Shown: positions 1 to 10,700 of the stretch, piece after piece
How the letters are laid out: every line of letters starts with the position of its first letter
Position numbering within the stretch: the stretch's first letter is position 1
Assembly (NCBI RefSeq): GCF_001522545.3
Contig: NC_031773.1
Location: 20,036,302-20,100,301, forward strand
Source: Parus major
Lineage: Eukaryota > Chordata > Aves > Passeriformes > Paridae
Reading direction: 5' to 3'
DNA: 64,000 nucleotides
Made by a program: the position numbers and the translations under genes
Notes under the pieces: generated by a model
Told to the model about the DNA's origin: nothing
Databases searched by the model: none
The model's input: only the letters and a program-made list of their open reading frames with translations

Positions 1-2609
1 AGGTGAGAGGTGCCTCATGTGAAGCTTGGAAAAAGGAGTGGTGCATTTTCCTTAAATGTTTTAATGATTTTTTTTATTGTTTTGCTTTTGTTTCTTAATA
101 GCTGAAAGAGTGAGTAATTAATTATTTATACTAATTTGCAATAAATAATTTGCCCAGTTTGAGTCTACTCTGCCCGCCACAGGTTATCTTGAAACACGAG
201 CTATCTTCTGTTCTGTTTGCTCTTCAGCCATGCTGAGGGTGAGAAGAGTGAGAAGGAGCTGCATGAATGCTTGGCTTCCAGCCACGACCAGTCCACCACA
301 GACCTTTTTGTTAATTATACTTTCCATAATGTTGCTGACCTCCTCAGTAGTCCCCCTTCTCAAACAGAAATGAACCTTGTTTACAGTAATCCACCTAGGT
401 CACTGAGAAGCTAAAACTGCCATCCTCACTGCTGTAAATGCTTCAGAGAGAGCTTCATATTTGAGATGATATATTCAGATGTGTAGTGTTTGATCAAGTG
501 CAGTGTTCTGCAAACTGAATGACAAAGAAGATTTGCATAAAAATAGCAAAGAAATACTCTTATTCACCAAGTTCGAGACAAACGTGATCTACATGACTCT
601 TCCTAATGTCTTCCTGGAAAAGTGTCCTTTTTTCTTAAAAAACACTATCTTGGACATCCTCTCTACTGTTAGAAATAAGAGCATTAATAAATATGTGCAA
701 ATAATTTGACCATCACCATACTATTTCTATTAGCAGAAGCTGCAAGCTTCAAATTCGGTGTGGTATCGTGCTCCTTCATGCTTGTCTACTTTCTTAAAGA
801 TGCAGAAGTCAGTATCAGAAAGCTTTGTCTATATTCAGTGTCACAATACAGCATCCAACTGCAATTTTTCAAAATAATTAGATGCTTGGTTGAGCACTAG
901 TCTTAGTCAATTCAGTTGAATTCAATTGTAATTATGATATATCAGAAAACATTGTTTACAATGCTTATTCCTTTTTGCCTGCCACTAATCAAATTATCAA
1001 AGAAATTTCAACACCTATTTTTGAAACTTCTTAGCACTTTGTAGATTTTTATTATCTAAAAATTACAATTAAACTAATAACATTAAAACACACAAACCAC
1101 AAAACTGAATGACATTGTCAATATACAAAAAAGAACAAAGAACTAATGTATCATGAAAATGGGGCAAAACAATCAAGCACGATTGTTTAGAATAAAACTA
1201 AATGGCAGCTGTTAAGCTCATATTAATCACATCCTATCAAATACAATGAATACATACTAAGTCACAAAAAAGCAACAAATTGTAAATATATCAGTCTGAA
1301 TGCAAACAGATTTCCATCCTTGTCTAGTGATTACTTTGAGTTCATAAAAACAGCTGAGAATAATGCTAACTGAGAATAATACAGCTTTAAGAGATGAATA
1401 AATTTAAAGTAAGCAAAGGTTTCAAGCCAAATCTTAAAGAATCATAGAAGAATAGAGTTAAAACAACCTTCAGAAGGTATCTTACCTATCTATCCATCTA
1501 CTTTGAGACAAATCATCTAGCTAAACTAAATATTTTATTAACCCAGCTCAAAGAAATCCATTCAAGTAATGCAGATCTCAGAAAAATTATTCCATGCCTC
1601 AGCATTAATTTTTTTTGCTCCGAAAGTCCATCCTATTGTCAAATACAAATAATTAATTATAGAATTTAAAGTTATTACTTCTCCTCTGTACCATGGACAC
1701 ACACACACACACACACACAGATACACACGCAAAAATACTCTTTTTTAAAAAAAACATATTTCTCTTTGTATACACACGTGACTTCACATTAGAAAAATTT
1801 TAGGCTAAATAACCCCAACTCTTTCCATCCATTTTTGGTGGTCATGTTTCCTAAGCCTTTCCTCATTCACACTGCCATCCTTCAGAATGCCTTCAACAGA
1901 TCTATCAGGTTCCTTTTCTTCAAGCTCTATGACAGAAATTTGGCAAATTATTTCAGCTTATCAGAATTCCTGAACAGGAAGGTTATTTTATGTACAATTG
2001 TGCAATTTATTAATGTTTTTGGTGTTTTAGAACAGAATGATATGTCTGACTCACATGTGATTAATTCCTTTCTTCTCTAAAGAACTGCCACCTAGCCCAT
2101 TGTTTGTCCTTGTGTATTTACACTGTGACTATTTTTAAGTGTAGTATTTTTTGCTTCTCCCTTTTGACTGCATCTTAATTTTTAACCATTTTCTTCAATT
2201 CAACAAAATACTTTTGTAGGACAATGAAGAAACAATATTATCAGTATCTGCTATTATTTAAGTCTTCAATTTACCATACTTCCTAGGTGTGCAATATTTT
2301 ACAGAACACAGCAACAAGACCATTGCCAAGGTTGTAAGAACATACCAGCATATTCTCATAATTCTGCAGGGCCTGAACATCTGCCCTGAGATTTCTGTGG
2401 AAATTGAGCTCATGTAGTACCTTTCAAGAGCTCAGCAGTTTGTTGTATAAGGTCTTGACACAGCTGAAAAAAATCCCGATTTCCACAAGATTCCACGTGG
2501 CTTTAAGTCCCATTGAAGTCCACAAGAATATAAAGCATCAAGTACAACACCGCTGCACTCCAAAAAATGTGAGCAGTAGTGGATGAAATCACAAGCACTC
2601 GAGTTATGC
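1..2609. other. AT-rich upstream intergenic DNA, no gene seen
   Basis: No exon-like frame with convincing splice borders or a recognisable protein was found here. The short open frames are uninterrupted only by chance and match nothing I know. It contains a CA microsatellite at about 1697-1719. The stretch around 230-310 faintly resembles the 3' end of an avian LTR, but not well enough to call. Confidence 0.5.
1697..1719. repeat. (CA)n microsatellite
   Basis: An uninterrupted dinucleotide CA tract of 23 bases, followed by a degenerate CA-rich tail to about 1729. Confidence 0.9.
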
Positions 2610-3088
2610 TGTCCTGGTTCTGGCTAGGACAGGGCTAATTTTTTGCAGTAACTAGGAGGAGGCATGGCTGGGACATATGGTGGAATATATTCTATACCAC
2701 CTCATGTCATTGCTGGGAGCAAGGGAAAGGGACTCTCTTCCAAGGAGAAAAAGTAAATTCTAGTCAAAAAAAACATGGCAGAGGGAGCCCACTGGTATTG
2801 TCTGTTACTAGTTCAGTTTTGGGTTCTTTTCCATGTGAATAGTTTATTTTATTGCACCTTCTGTCATTTGTATTGTTGCTGTTACTGTTCATTTTTTTTG
2901 TTTCATTGCTGTTTCCAGTAAATTGCTCTTATCTCACGTTTTGGCCTTTGACTTTTGTCTCCAATTCTCCTCTCCATCCCATTGCAGAGGAGGGAAAGGG
3001 GAAAATGGGGGACTGAGAGAGTGGAGAATGGCTTGGAGAGTCTCAGTGAAGGCACTGAATTGGGGATTACCATTCCCAAGCCATGACA
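2610..3088 (+). mobile_element. Solo LTR of an avian endogenous retrovirus (degraded)
   Basis: The block starts TGTCCTGGTTCTGGCTAGGA and ends with CCATGACA, which fits the TG...CA rule for LTRs. Its opening, a later stretch (CAGTAAATTGCTCTTATCTC at about 2918, the polyadenylation-like region) and its G-rich 3' part resemble a dispersed LTR family common in bird genomes, as I remember it. No gag, pol or env frame lies beside it, so it is a solo LTR left by recombination. No clear target-site duplication is visible, and the interior is shortened compared with the intact family. The exact family name is not assigned. Confidence 0.7.
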
Positions 3089-6000
3089 TAAACAAACTCT
3101 AGAAGTAAAGATGAGTGCAAACTCATCACTAAACTGTTGGATACTAACATGGAGTTCATTTCTGTCATGGTCAAAAACAAATGGCATATTTTGCCTCACT
3201 TTGAATATTTTGGCTGCTTCCAAATGTAAAATAACATTTATGTTTATCATGTTTAGGAAAATTATATTTCTGGTTTTCTGTAACAAATAAGTTCTAAAAA
3301 GTAATCATCTAGCCCAAGAAAATAAACTGACAAAAATATTTGGAAGACTGAAGACAAACATCTTCCAAGTTATAAGTGTTTTTAAATAAAGTGGTCTGTT
3401 ATTCCTGGTGGAGGAAGTTCTGTTCAGTTTTTCACAGAATGCTGAAGCTAAAAAGGTTAAGAACATTGGACAGTCAAGGCTTCAGCTTCAAGGTACTGAA
3501 AAGCACTTATGACTCTTTGAGTTAAAACTGAATTAAGGATCTCTTAGAAAACATTCAAAATATCTCAGGATAGGTGGTGAACATGACTAGAGTGACTAGA
3601 TAAAGTCATTCTGTTTAAGCCACAGGTTTCTTCCTCTTTATTTTAATTTTAATTTTAATTTCATTTTCCTTTTACTTTTATTTTACTGAAAGCCAAAAGA
3701 AATGTATCATTAAAAATGCATTGATACAAAGCTGAATTAATAATTAAATGTGAACAGGGAAAAAACATGAAAAAAAAAATTTGAAATATCCCACTGTAGT
3801 CAATGCAGACAGAATTATCAAAACTGAGCCCTAATAGCTAAAGGATTTTTAAGAAAGAGAATAAATGGGTTTGTGTTTTTGGAGAATTTTATATATCCCA
3901 AAAGATCCATATTTTAGTAAATTATAATTCATTTTATATATAAAAGTTTTTTCTAGGCTGGAGAACTCAATGATATCTGGAAAACTGGCACCATCATCAC
4001 ACAAAGGGAGGCTAAATGACTGAATAGGAATAGGCTTCCCAGTAAAATCTCTTCCCAAGTCTCCTTCAGCTTCTTGACATATTTTTTTTTTGGTTTGTTA
4101 AGGAGCTCACTACATATTAAAATAACTTCAATTCTAATTTTCTAGGTGCATTTTGACTGTAAACTTGGTGGAGTGAAGACACTCTTTTGTTCACCACTAT
4201 ACTGTTAAACACAATGATTTCAGTTCATGACAACATCTAGAGATTTTTACAGTGAGAAAAGTGATGCCTGTGATAATAACCATAGTTAAATTTTCATTCT
4301 TGAAATGGAAGAACTTGAATTTTCCAGGTAAACCAGGTCATAAAGAATTCTATCTAAAGTATATTTTCTAAAGAAAAAAACAAAACTCAGGGGTTTTTTT
4401 TAGTACATGTCATAAAAAAAGAAATTGCTTCAGTTATTGAAAATAGCAGAAGAAACACTTTAATATTTTACAAGTAATACATAAATAGCTTTTCTAGTTC
4501 TGCTTATCTGCACTCACATAATGACACCATTTAATAAGCTCTTTTAATGAGTTTTTTGAAAATATATGCCTGGATTCCTGTCCAGTGTTGTCTACAACTG
4601 ATGCACACATAACCAAAATTCACATCCAATGAATGGATATACAAACAAATGCTCTGACATTAAAAGATTAAACACTCCAGTGATGCCACTTTGTTTTTAA
4701 TTACCTTGTAGTTATAATTGTTCTGCTTTTCTCACACAAAAATCTTAATACATCCCTGGCTTTATTTCTATGTTTCCAAAACAGAAAAGAAAAAATCCAG
4801 GGCTTCTGAAGTGTAGTGTTTCTTTTTGTTATCTTACTCCTAGGATATGTGTCACACTAACACATCAACTCTTTGGGAAATTATATAAATAAGATTTATT
4901 TTTTTGCAGTAGCCTTCTTAGCCAGTGTAAGCTTATAAGCATCAGGGAAAGAAGCACAAACTTCTATACCTAATCAGACATCTGAGGCTTTAGAATAAAG
5001 AATAGTACTTCAACATTCTTAGAGCTCATGAGTATTTCAACTGAAATACTGAAAAACTACTATACAAAGAGATAATAGATTTCTATCATTGATTTCTACA
5101 GAAGGCTTTTGGGTAGGTGCCTTATTAGAAAATAAAATCCTATTGCTAAGAAAATTAGCTAAGAACACAACCACTGAGCAAACAAACTTAATGAGTGTAT
5201 TAAACTTAGAAAAGAAAAATGTCTCATTTTAAACAAAGAAGCATACTTAATACCTGCAAACAGACATCTAATCAGCATGTAGCTGTGATGATTCAATAAA
5301 AAGGAAACTTTTAGAACAAATGAAAAGGCTAACATTGAATTGAAACAGTTTTGTGTCAGCCTCCAAAATTTACACTAACTGTAATAACTCAGTATATTCT
5401 CTTAGCATTTATCTTAATAATGCTCAAAACCCCAATAAGGTTTGAAGTCGCCAGTTGGCACAAAAACCCTTTGCAAGAGACTCCATGTAATACATATCAC
5501 TTTCTTTTCCAAGCAAACTTGGAGATTTTCAGATACACTTTAGAGCTGCTGAACTACAGAATTGCCACAAGCAGATGTGTGTCCAGGATCACATTAGTGG
5601 AGACTTTCTCCGTTCCCTTGCCTATATTCAATCTCTTGCTCTTCCCAGGATCCTCTCCTATTCCTTTTTCCTTGTCTCCTAGATACTGAGGAAAATTGTC
5701 TCCTGCTCAAAATGAGTCTTTCTTCACCCAATACTCCATTAGTGAGTTATTTAAAGCTGTCTTCTTCTGATCAGGGAGCCAGTCATGAATCTGCTCAGTG
5801 ATTGAGCTACTGAAATATCATTAATAATCTCTGAAAGCGTTCCATGCTATCATATACAAATCATAACCTATACAATTTGGTCTAATAAAAGATTTATCCT
5901 ACTCTGCTAATCTTGCTTCTTAAATTATGATAACATAGCCATTAAATACTTGTAAACATATGCTCTATTTATTTTTACACCCACATAAGTTACAGCCATG

Positions 6001-6744
6001 TAAGTGAGCTTCAGTCACACAGAACACTAATATAGGACAAACAACAAAGAATTGCTTATTTTAGTACTTCATATATACTTATTTCAAAATACTCAAATTC
6101 TGGTCTCTGCATTTCAGATTTCCCAGCAGTTACAACAAGTCATGAATCTGACTGTTCTTTACAGAAGGAAAATACTTTAAGCACAGTACTTTGTAATGAA
6201 AAAGCATGCCATAGTCATATGATTTTTTTATTGAGTGACTACACATTAATTATTTCTATAAAGATGCAATTAATCAAAATTGATTCCTGGAAATCATCTA
6301 GAAATTCTTAAACATTCATGCTGTAATAATTTCTGTAATTTTAATAAATCTGCATTTTTGACTTCTCCTAGCCTATCAATTCTAGCAAGCAATACATAAT
6401 TTCAGATGTACTGCAAAGGATCTCTACCTGAATTTGGCTGGTATCCATAAAAGTTCAAGTAAAAATCAAGTGCTATCATCAAAACAAAGCAAAGGTAAAG
6501 GAGTAGAAAGGGCTGCATTTAGGCTATGAAATGTCTCATGCTGAACTTGGAAAACATTATACCAAGGCAGCTGTTAATGAAAATAGCCAATTGTACTCCT
6601 ATAGGAGAATTCTTTTGCTACTGTTTACTCAGATATCTGAGGGAAATAAGATTGAAGAGGTAGAATTTTCAATATGGCTTAAGGACTTGACTGGTACTGC
6701 AATGTGTGTTTGGAAAAACATACTTGAAAAGCTTGCCTAGTTTT
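3089..6744. other. AT-rich intergenic DNA, no gene seen
   Basis: No supported gene. It includes a short (ATTTT)n-like tract at about 3640-3686 and several A- or T-rich runs. No recognised transposon was seen. Confidence 0.5.
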
Positions 6745-6825
6745 GGGGGGGGGGGGGGGGGGGTTTGGTTTTTGGGGTGGTTTCTTGGGGGGTTTTATTA
6801 TTGAAAAAAAAAAAAAACCAAACCC
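6745..6825. repeat. G19 homopolymer followed by a 13-bp inverted repeat
   Basis: A run of 19 G (6745-6763) leads into GGGTTTGGTTTTT (6761-6773). Its exact reverse complement AAAAACCAAACCC occurs at 6813-6825, after further G runs and a 14-base A tract (6804-6817). The strand could form a hairpin with a spacer of about 39 nt, or a G-quadruplex using the G tracts. Homopolymer length may be affected by sequencing error. Confidence 0.85.
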
Positions 6826-7452
6826 ATTAACTTGAGGCTAGTTTCTGGAACCCATATCTAGTTCTTGCCTCATTAAGATAGCAGTCTTCAGAAGCTCCTG
6901 TGACTAGGTATTGATTTAATGTGTAAGGCTCCTATTCCTCAAAGCTTTGATTCAATGTCTTATGTTTCATACAATTTTGATGTACAGGGGAGACCTTTTG
7001 GTCTTGCTCAACTGAATGGGAATTTTTTAGTATTTTCAGTGAGATCAGAATTTCAGTTGCACTTGGGGATTTCCAAGGATTCTTAAACTGGTTAAAAGCA
7101 TGTGTAATTTACATGTGGACCTCACCCCAAAACTTGAGCTCAAGAAATAACGCTACCATCTTATTTATTCAAGGAGTTTCGTTTTGTAGTGTAAGCAGTT
7201 TATTAAAAGCCACAAAGCAAACCAACATTAAGATCAGAATTATGGTTTTGGTGATTTTTTTCCCTCTGCAGAGGTACTATTTTTTATTAAGATGCATCTA
7301 AACTGCAGCACATTTCAAGATTGCTCCAAGTATGAGTAGTATGAGAACACACACACTTACTGGAACATTAAAAATAACCTTCTGATGCAATTCATCTCAC
7401 TTCTTAAATTTCTTAAATTAAAACTAGTAACTGAGGAAGAAGCAAGGTTAAA

Positions 7453-7736
7453 ATTAAAGAAAAACAGACTTCAGGCTAAATTTCTGGCAGACCCAATTGC
7501 TTTGTTGACATATAAACTAAGGTATTCTTTTATCAAAATCAAAATTTTGCTTATATACAGCTTTTCAACCATTAAAATTACTCTGGAGTGCAACTTGATG
7601 TTTCCAAATTATTTTAATTTAATTCACCTATAATGTATAAGCTTTCCATTATTTCACTTTACTGTAATTTTAATTGCTAAACAGATCTTTTACAGACATG
7701 AAAAAAAGAAACCTAACAGAAAAGAGAAATGCATCA
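7453..7736 (+). repeat. Direct duplication, copy A
   Basis: This segment recurs in the same orientation at 9723-10139. The left block (ATTAAAGAAAAACAGACTTC...) and the right block (GGAGTGCAACTTGATGTTTC..., through the ACAGATCTTTTACAGACAT block) match almost base for base, with scattered substitutions. Copy A lacks about 130 bases that copy B carries between the two blocks. It is not a repeat family I recognise, so I read it as a local segmental duplication rather than two transposon insertions. Confidence 0.85.
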
Positions 7737-8899
7737 TGGGCCAAAGCTACCTTCAACTTTTTCACTTCATCAACTTTTTTTTGCTGATGGTTTTCTTATT
7801 GTTTTCTATATTGAAAACTATTGTTGTAATGTAAAAATAGAGGTCATAAAAGAAGACAGCAAATATTCCACCAGAAATGTTTGCTGGACAGAACTTAATA
7901 GCCTAAAGATAAGTTTGATTTCTCAAAATCTTTTGATGGAAATAAAGGATGTGGGCAAGTCACACTAACCTCAGCCTATCTGCTACAGCTGGCTCTACAA
8001 ACGGCAGATCATTAGACCTCCATGTAACCAGCTGCCTTAAATTTTAAATTCCCAGCTCTGTCTTAGCTCTGACTGTGGGCTACTTTTATCACGTCTGTTT
8101 AACAAGGTCTTAATAATTTTTTTGCTCATAATCAAGTATGGTACATCAATACCCAATGGAAGGTACAGGATTAAAATTTATTGAGAACTGTGATGATCAA
8201 AGAAAAGAAGCCTGTTCCAGAAAAGGTTGTCAGCGGTGAAAATGAGTACAAAGCATAGATGTCCCTCCAGAGGCTGCCTGAACATGGATAGATCCAAGCT
8301 CCATTTTTTGAATTGGATTTGAATTCTAAGTGTAACTATAAAACACTCCAGAGACGTAACTAACAGAGTTCCTAAATAGGAGGAGGGTTGTGAAGGAAAT
8401 TATTTGAAGGTAGAGAAAGGAGAAAATTGTTTCCAGTGGGACTTTTTAAAAATTACTAAGTGATGAGAAACAAGAAAAAGAAAGCTGTCCCAGTTATTCA
8501 GGATTGCAGAGATGGGAAAGGAAAGAGAGAACATAGACTGGCAGCAAACGTATCTCTGAGGTGCTGGAGACAGAAAGCTGAAGTCTCTAAAGGAAGAAGC
8601 ATCACTGTTGAAACGCTGAGCCACGAATGCTGTAATTTTGAATTGGCAAGCACTGCAAACGGGATCTTGGCATGTGTCAGTGAGATCTTGGCACGTGTCA
8701 ACTTGCAGCATCCAAACACCAGCAAGCCTCAGGGACCCCGTGTCGCTGTCAGCGATGAATACTGCTTTCCAGAGCCATTTCAACAACAGACGCCAGCAAG
8801 CTGCAGGGTGTTCTTCTCCCCCGTATTTTTTAACTTTCTGCAGGTGGCGGCTTCTAAGGTCGTCTGAACACGGACACAACATCCACGATTTACCGGCTA
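7737..8899. other. Unique DNA between duplication copy A and the GC-rich block
   Basis: No gene is supported. Composition moves from AT-rich to balanced towards 8900. Open frames at about 8460-8916 lack recognisable motifs and probably reflect the rising GC content. Whether an old repeat is present could not be settled by eye. Confidence 0.4.
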
Positions 8900-8999
8900 C
8901 CCCATATGGGCACTGAACATCCCAGGGAGGCTGGGGAACAGCCGGGAGCGGGCCGGGAGCGAGGGGCGGCCCAGGGCCGGCACGGCTCCTGCACGAGGG

Positions 9000-9660
9000 G
9001 CGGGGCACGGCGACACGGAGACACCGGGGCACGGGGACACGGAGACACCGGGGACACCGGGGACACGGAGACACCGGGGCACGGAGACACCGGGACACGG
9101 CGACACGGGCACACCGGGGACACCGGGACACGGGGACACGGGCACACCGGGGACACGGGGGACACGGAGACACGGAGACACCGGGGACACCGGGACACGG
9201 AGACACCGGGGCACGGGGACACGGGCACACCGGGGACACGGAGACACCGGGGACACCGGGGACACGGAGACACCGGGACACGGCGACACGGGCATACCGG
9301 GGCACGGGGACACGGAGACACTGGGGACACGGCGACACGGGCACACCGGGACACAGGGACACCGGGACACGGCGACACGGGCACACTGGGGACACGGAGA
9401 CACCGGGGCACACGGACACCGGGGTACAGGGACACGGGCACACCGGGGCACGGGGACACGGAGACACCGGGGCACAGGGACACGGGCACACCGGGGACAC
9501 GGAGACACCGGGGCACGGGGACACGGGCACACCGGGGCACAGGGACACGGGCACACCGGGGACACGGAGACACCGGGGCACAGGGACATGGGCACACCGG
9601 GGCACGGGGACACGGAGACACCGGGGCACAGGGACATGGGCACACCGGGGCACGGGGACA
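9000..9660 (+). repeat. G-rich minisatellite of 7-9 bp motifs with higher-order units
   Basis: The tract is built from interchangeable short words: GGGGACAC, GGGGCAC, GGAGACACC, GGGCACACC and AGGGACAC. In the right half these combine into longer units of about 41-48 bp that repeat nearly exactly, for example around 9477-9660, suggesting recent expansion. It has no stop codons in several frames on both strands, which explains long low-complexity open frames that are not genes. Runs of three or four G with loops of 3-6 nt (for example 9208-9235) fit the canonical G-quadruplex pattern. Confidence 0.95.
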
Positions 9661-9661
9661 N
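9661..9661. other. Undetermined base (N), probable assembly gap
   Basis: The only N noticed in the window sits exactly where the minisatellite stops and C-rich unique sequence starts. A single N at the edge of a tandem array suggests a gap or a collapsed repeat, so the true array length is unknown. Confidence 0.8.
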
Positions 9662-9722
9662 CACCCGTCCCCGCCCCGCGCCATCCTTCTGAAGAAGAAT
9701 ATGACTACCATTCAAAAACAGT

Positions 9723-10139
9723 ATTAAAGAAAAACAGACTTCAGGCTAGATTTCTGGCAGACCCGATTATTGTTTTGTCCACACATAAAACTGAGTATTT
9801 TATCAAAATTCTGCTTATTTTTTTCTCTTTTGATTACATAAAGGACAGGGCATAAAAACCTCCAATTCTTCTAGGGTTAAGATTACTTTATAGAAATCAT
9901 TTAATAGCAAATTAAAAGTAACTGGAAAAGAAAGAGCAAAAAGGAGAGAAGTTAAGACGAGAAGATCAAGTAACCATATATTCATCTGGAGTGCAACTTG
10001 ATGTTTCCAAATTATTTTAATTTAATGTACCTATAATGTATAAGCTTTCCATTATTTCAGCTCACTGTAGTTTTAACTGATAACAGATCTTTTACAGACA
10101 TAAAAAACCAGAACCAGAAGAGAAAAGAGAAGAGCATCA
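9723..10139 (+). repeat. Direct duplication, copy B, abutting the POT1 promoter
   Basis: Homologous to 7453-7736 in the same orientation. It contains an additional stretch of about 130 bases (roughly 9815-9985) missing from copy A. Homology ends at about 10139, within a few bases of the start of the CpG-rich POT1 promoter. Weak similarity may extend left to about 9688 (CTGAAGAAGAA versus CTGAGGAAGAA at about 7432). Confidence 0.85.
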
Positions 10140-10485
10140 GTGGCTTCGAGGCCATCCCGGTTCCCATTCCCATTCCCAGCCCTGTGCCTGTTCCTGTCCC
10201 TGTCCCGGTCCCGGCAGGACGGGTGTGCCCGACGCCGCCGCTGCGCGTGCGCGCGCCGCCCGGGCATGCGCAGTGTGCGGGCGGTGCGCGGGGCGGGCGG
10301 AAGTTGCGCAGGCGGCGGCGGAGCGGGACGGGCAGAAACGGGGAGCGGCGGCACGTGGGGAGCGGCGGGTCTGCGGGCCCGGCTGTACCTCCCTCCGTCC
10401 CGCAGCTGCCCTGCACACGGGCTCCACGGCTTTGGAAGTTCTTTCCGGGCACTGAGTAAACCGAAAGGGGAGTTTTGTTGGTAAT
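10140..10485 (+). promoter_or_regulatory. CpG-island promoter of POT1
   Basis: This is a short island of very high GC and CpG in AT-rich DNA, placed upstream of the first coding exon of POT1. There is no obvious TATA box. By eye it holds two NRF-1-like sites (TGCGCGTGCGCG at 10242-10253 and GCATGCGCAG at 10264-10273), a GC box (GGGGCGGGC, 10290-10298), an overlapping ETS-type GCGGAAGT (10297-10304) and a CACGTG E-box (10352-10357). This is a housekeeping-type set. Its left part has a C-rich hexamer-like repeat (TCCCTG variants, about 10155-10213). The start site is inferred to lie at about 10300-10400. Confidence 0.8.
10155..10213. repeat. C-rich 5-6 bp tandem repeat in the promoter
   Basis: Degenerate repeats of CCCATT, CCTGTT, CCTGTC and CCGGTC. 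The complementary strand reads GGGACAGGGACAGG, which is similar in composition to the upstream minisatellite words. Confidence 0.7.
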
Positions 10486-10700
10486 ACGCCTGTGCTGGTG
10501 ATCTCGGTTTTAAGAGTGTCGGCTTCTTGTAACTGGTGGACTCACTTTCTGAAGCGATTAATTAATACCGTGTGACGTGTGGGATTTGCAGAGTAGCCCT
10601 GTCTTCCTGAGGCCGCTACTTTTCAGTGGGTTGCCGCTTTCTAGAGATGAAGTACTAGAGTTGAGATATTAATGACTGTGTGAGAATCCCTTTTCCTCAG
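10340..10700 (+). other. Probable non-coding exon 1 of POT1 (borders uncertain)
   Basis: A 5' untranslated exon is expected because the first coding exon begins with an acceptor site. Two candidate donors are visible: G|GTAATA at 10481 and a better CAG|GTAATG at 10701. Neither can be chosen without transcripts, and the 5' end is only inferred from the island. Confidence 0.4.

Larger units (their letters stand above)
8900..9722. other. GC-rich, CpG-rich block containing a minisatellite
   Basis: GC content and CpG density jump sharply relative to both flanks. The left part (8905-8999) is non-repetitive GC-rich DNA. The centre is the minisatellite, and the right edge (9662-9687) is a short C-rich tail after one undetermined base. 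It may act as a CpG island separate from the POT1 promoter about 0.45 kb to the right. No transcript evidence can be seen. Confidence 0.7.

Noticed and set aside
217..414. A 65-codon open frame near the left edge with an acceptor-like CTCTTCAG before it
   Set aside because: No recognisable protein. The stretch at about 230-310 faintly resembles the 3' end of an avian LTR, so an old repeat is more likely than an exon.
1439..1640. Possible very old CR1 3' end (AATCATAGAAGAATAGAG...)
   Set aside because: Only the first bases and a few later words are CR1-like; too diverged to call without an alignment tool.
2903..3286. 127-codon open frame on the - strand
   Set aside because: It overlaps the 3' part of the solo LTR and has no family match.
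8400..9727. Long open frames on both strands through the minisatellite (up to 417 codons; Pro/Val/Cys-rich or Gly/His/Thr-rich)
   Set aside because: They arise because the tandem array has no stop codons in several frames on both strands at once. The product is pure low-complexity repeat, the frames cross the N, and there is no initiation or splice context.
10057..10484. Overlapping Arg/Ala/Pro-rich open frames on both strands of the POT1 CpG island
   Set aside because: High GC removes stop codons. No domain, no conserved start, and the region fits a promoter and 5'UTR.
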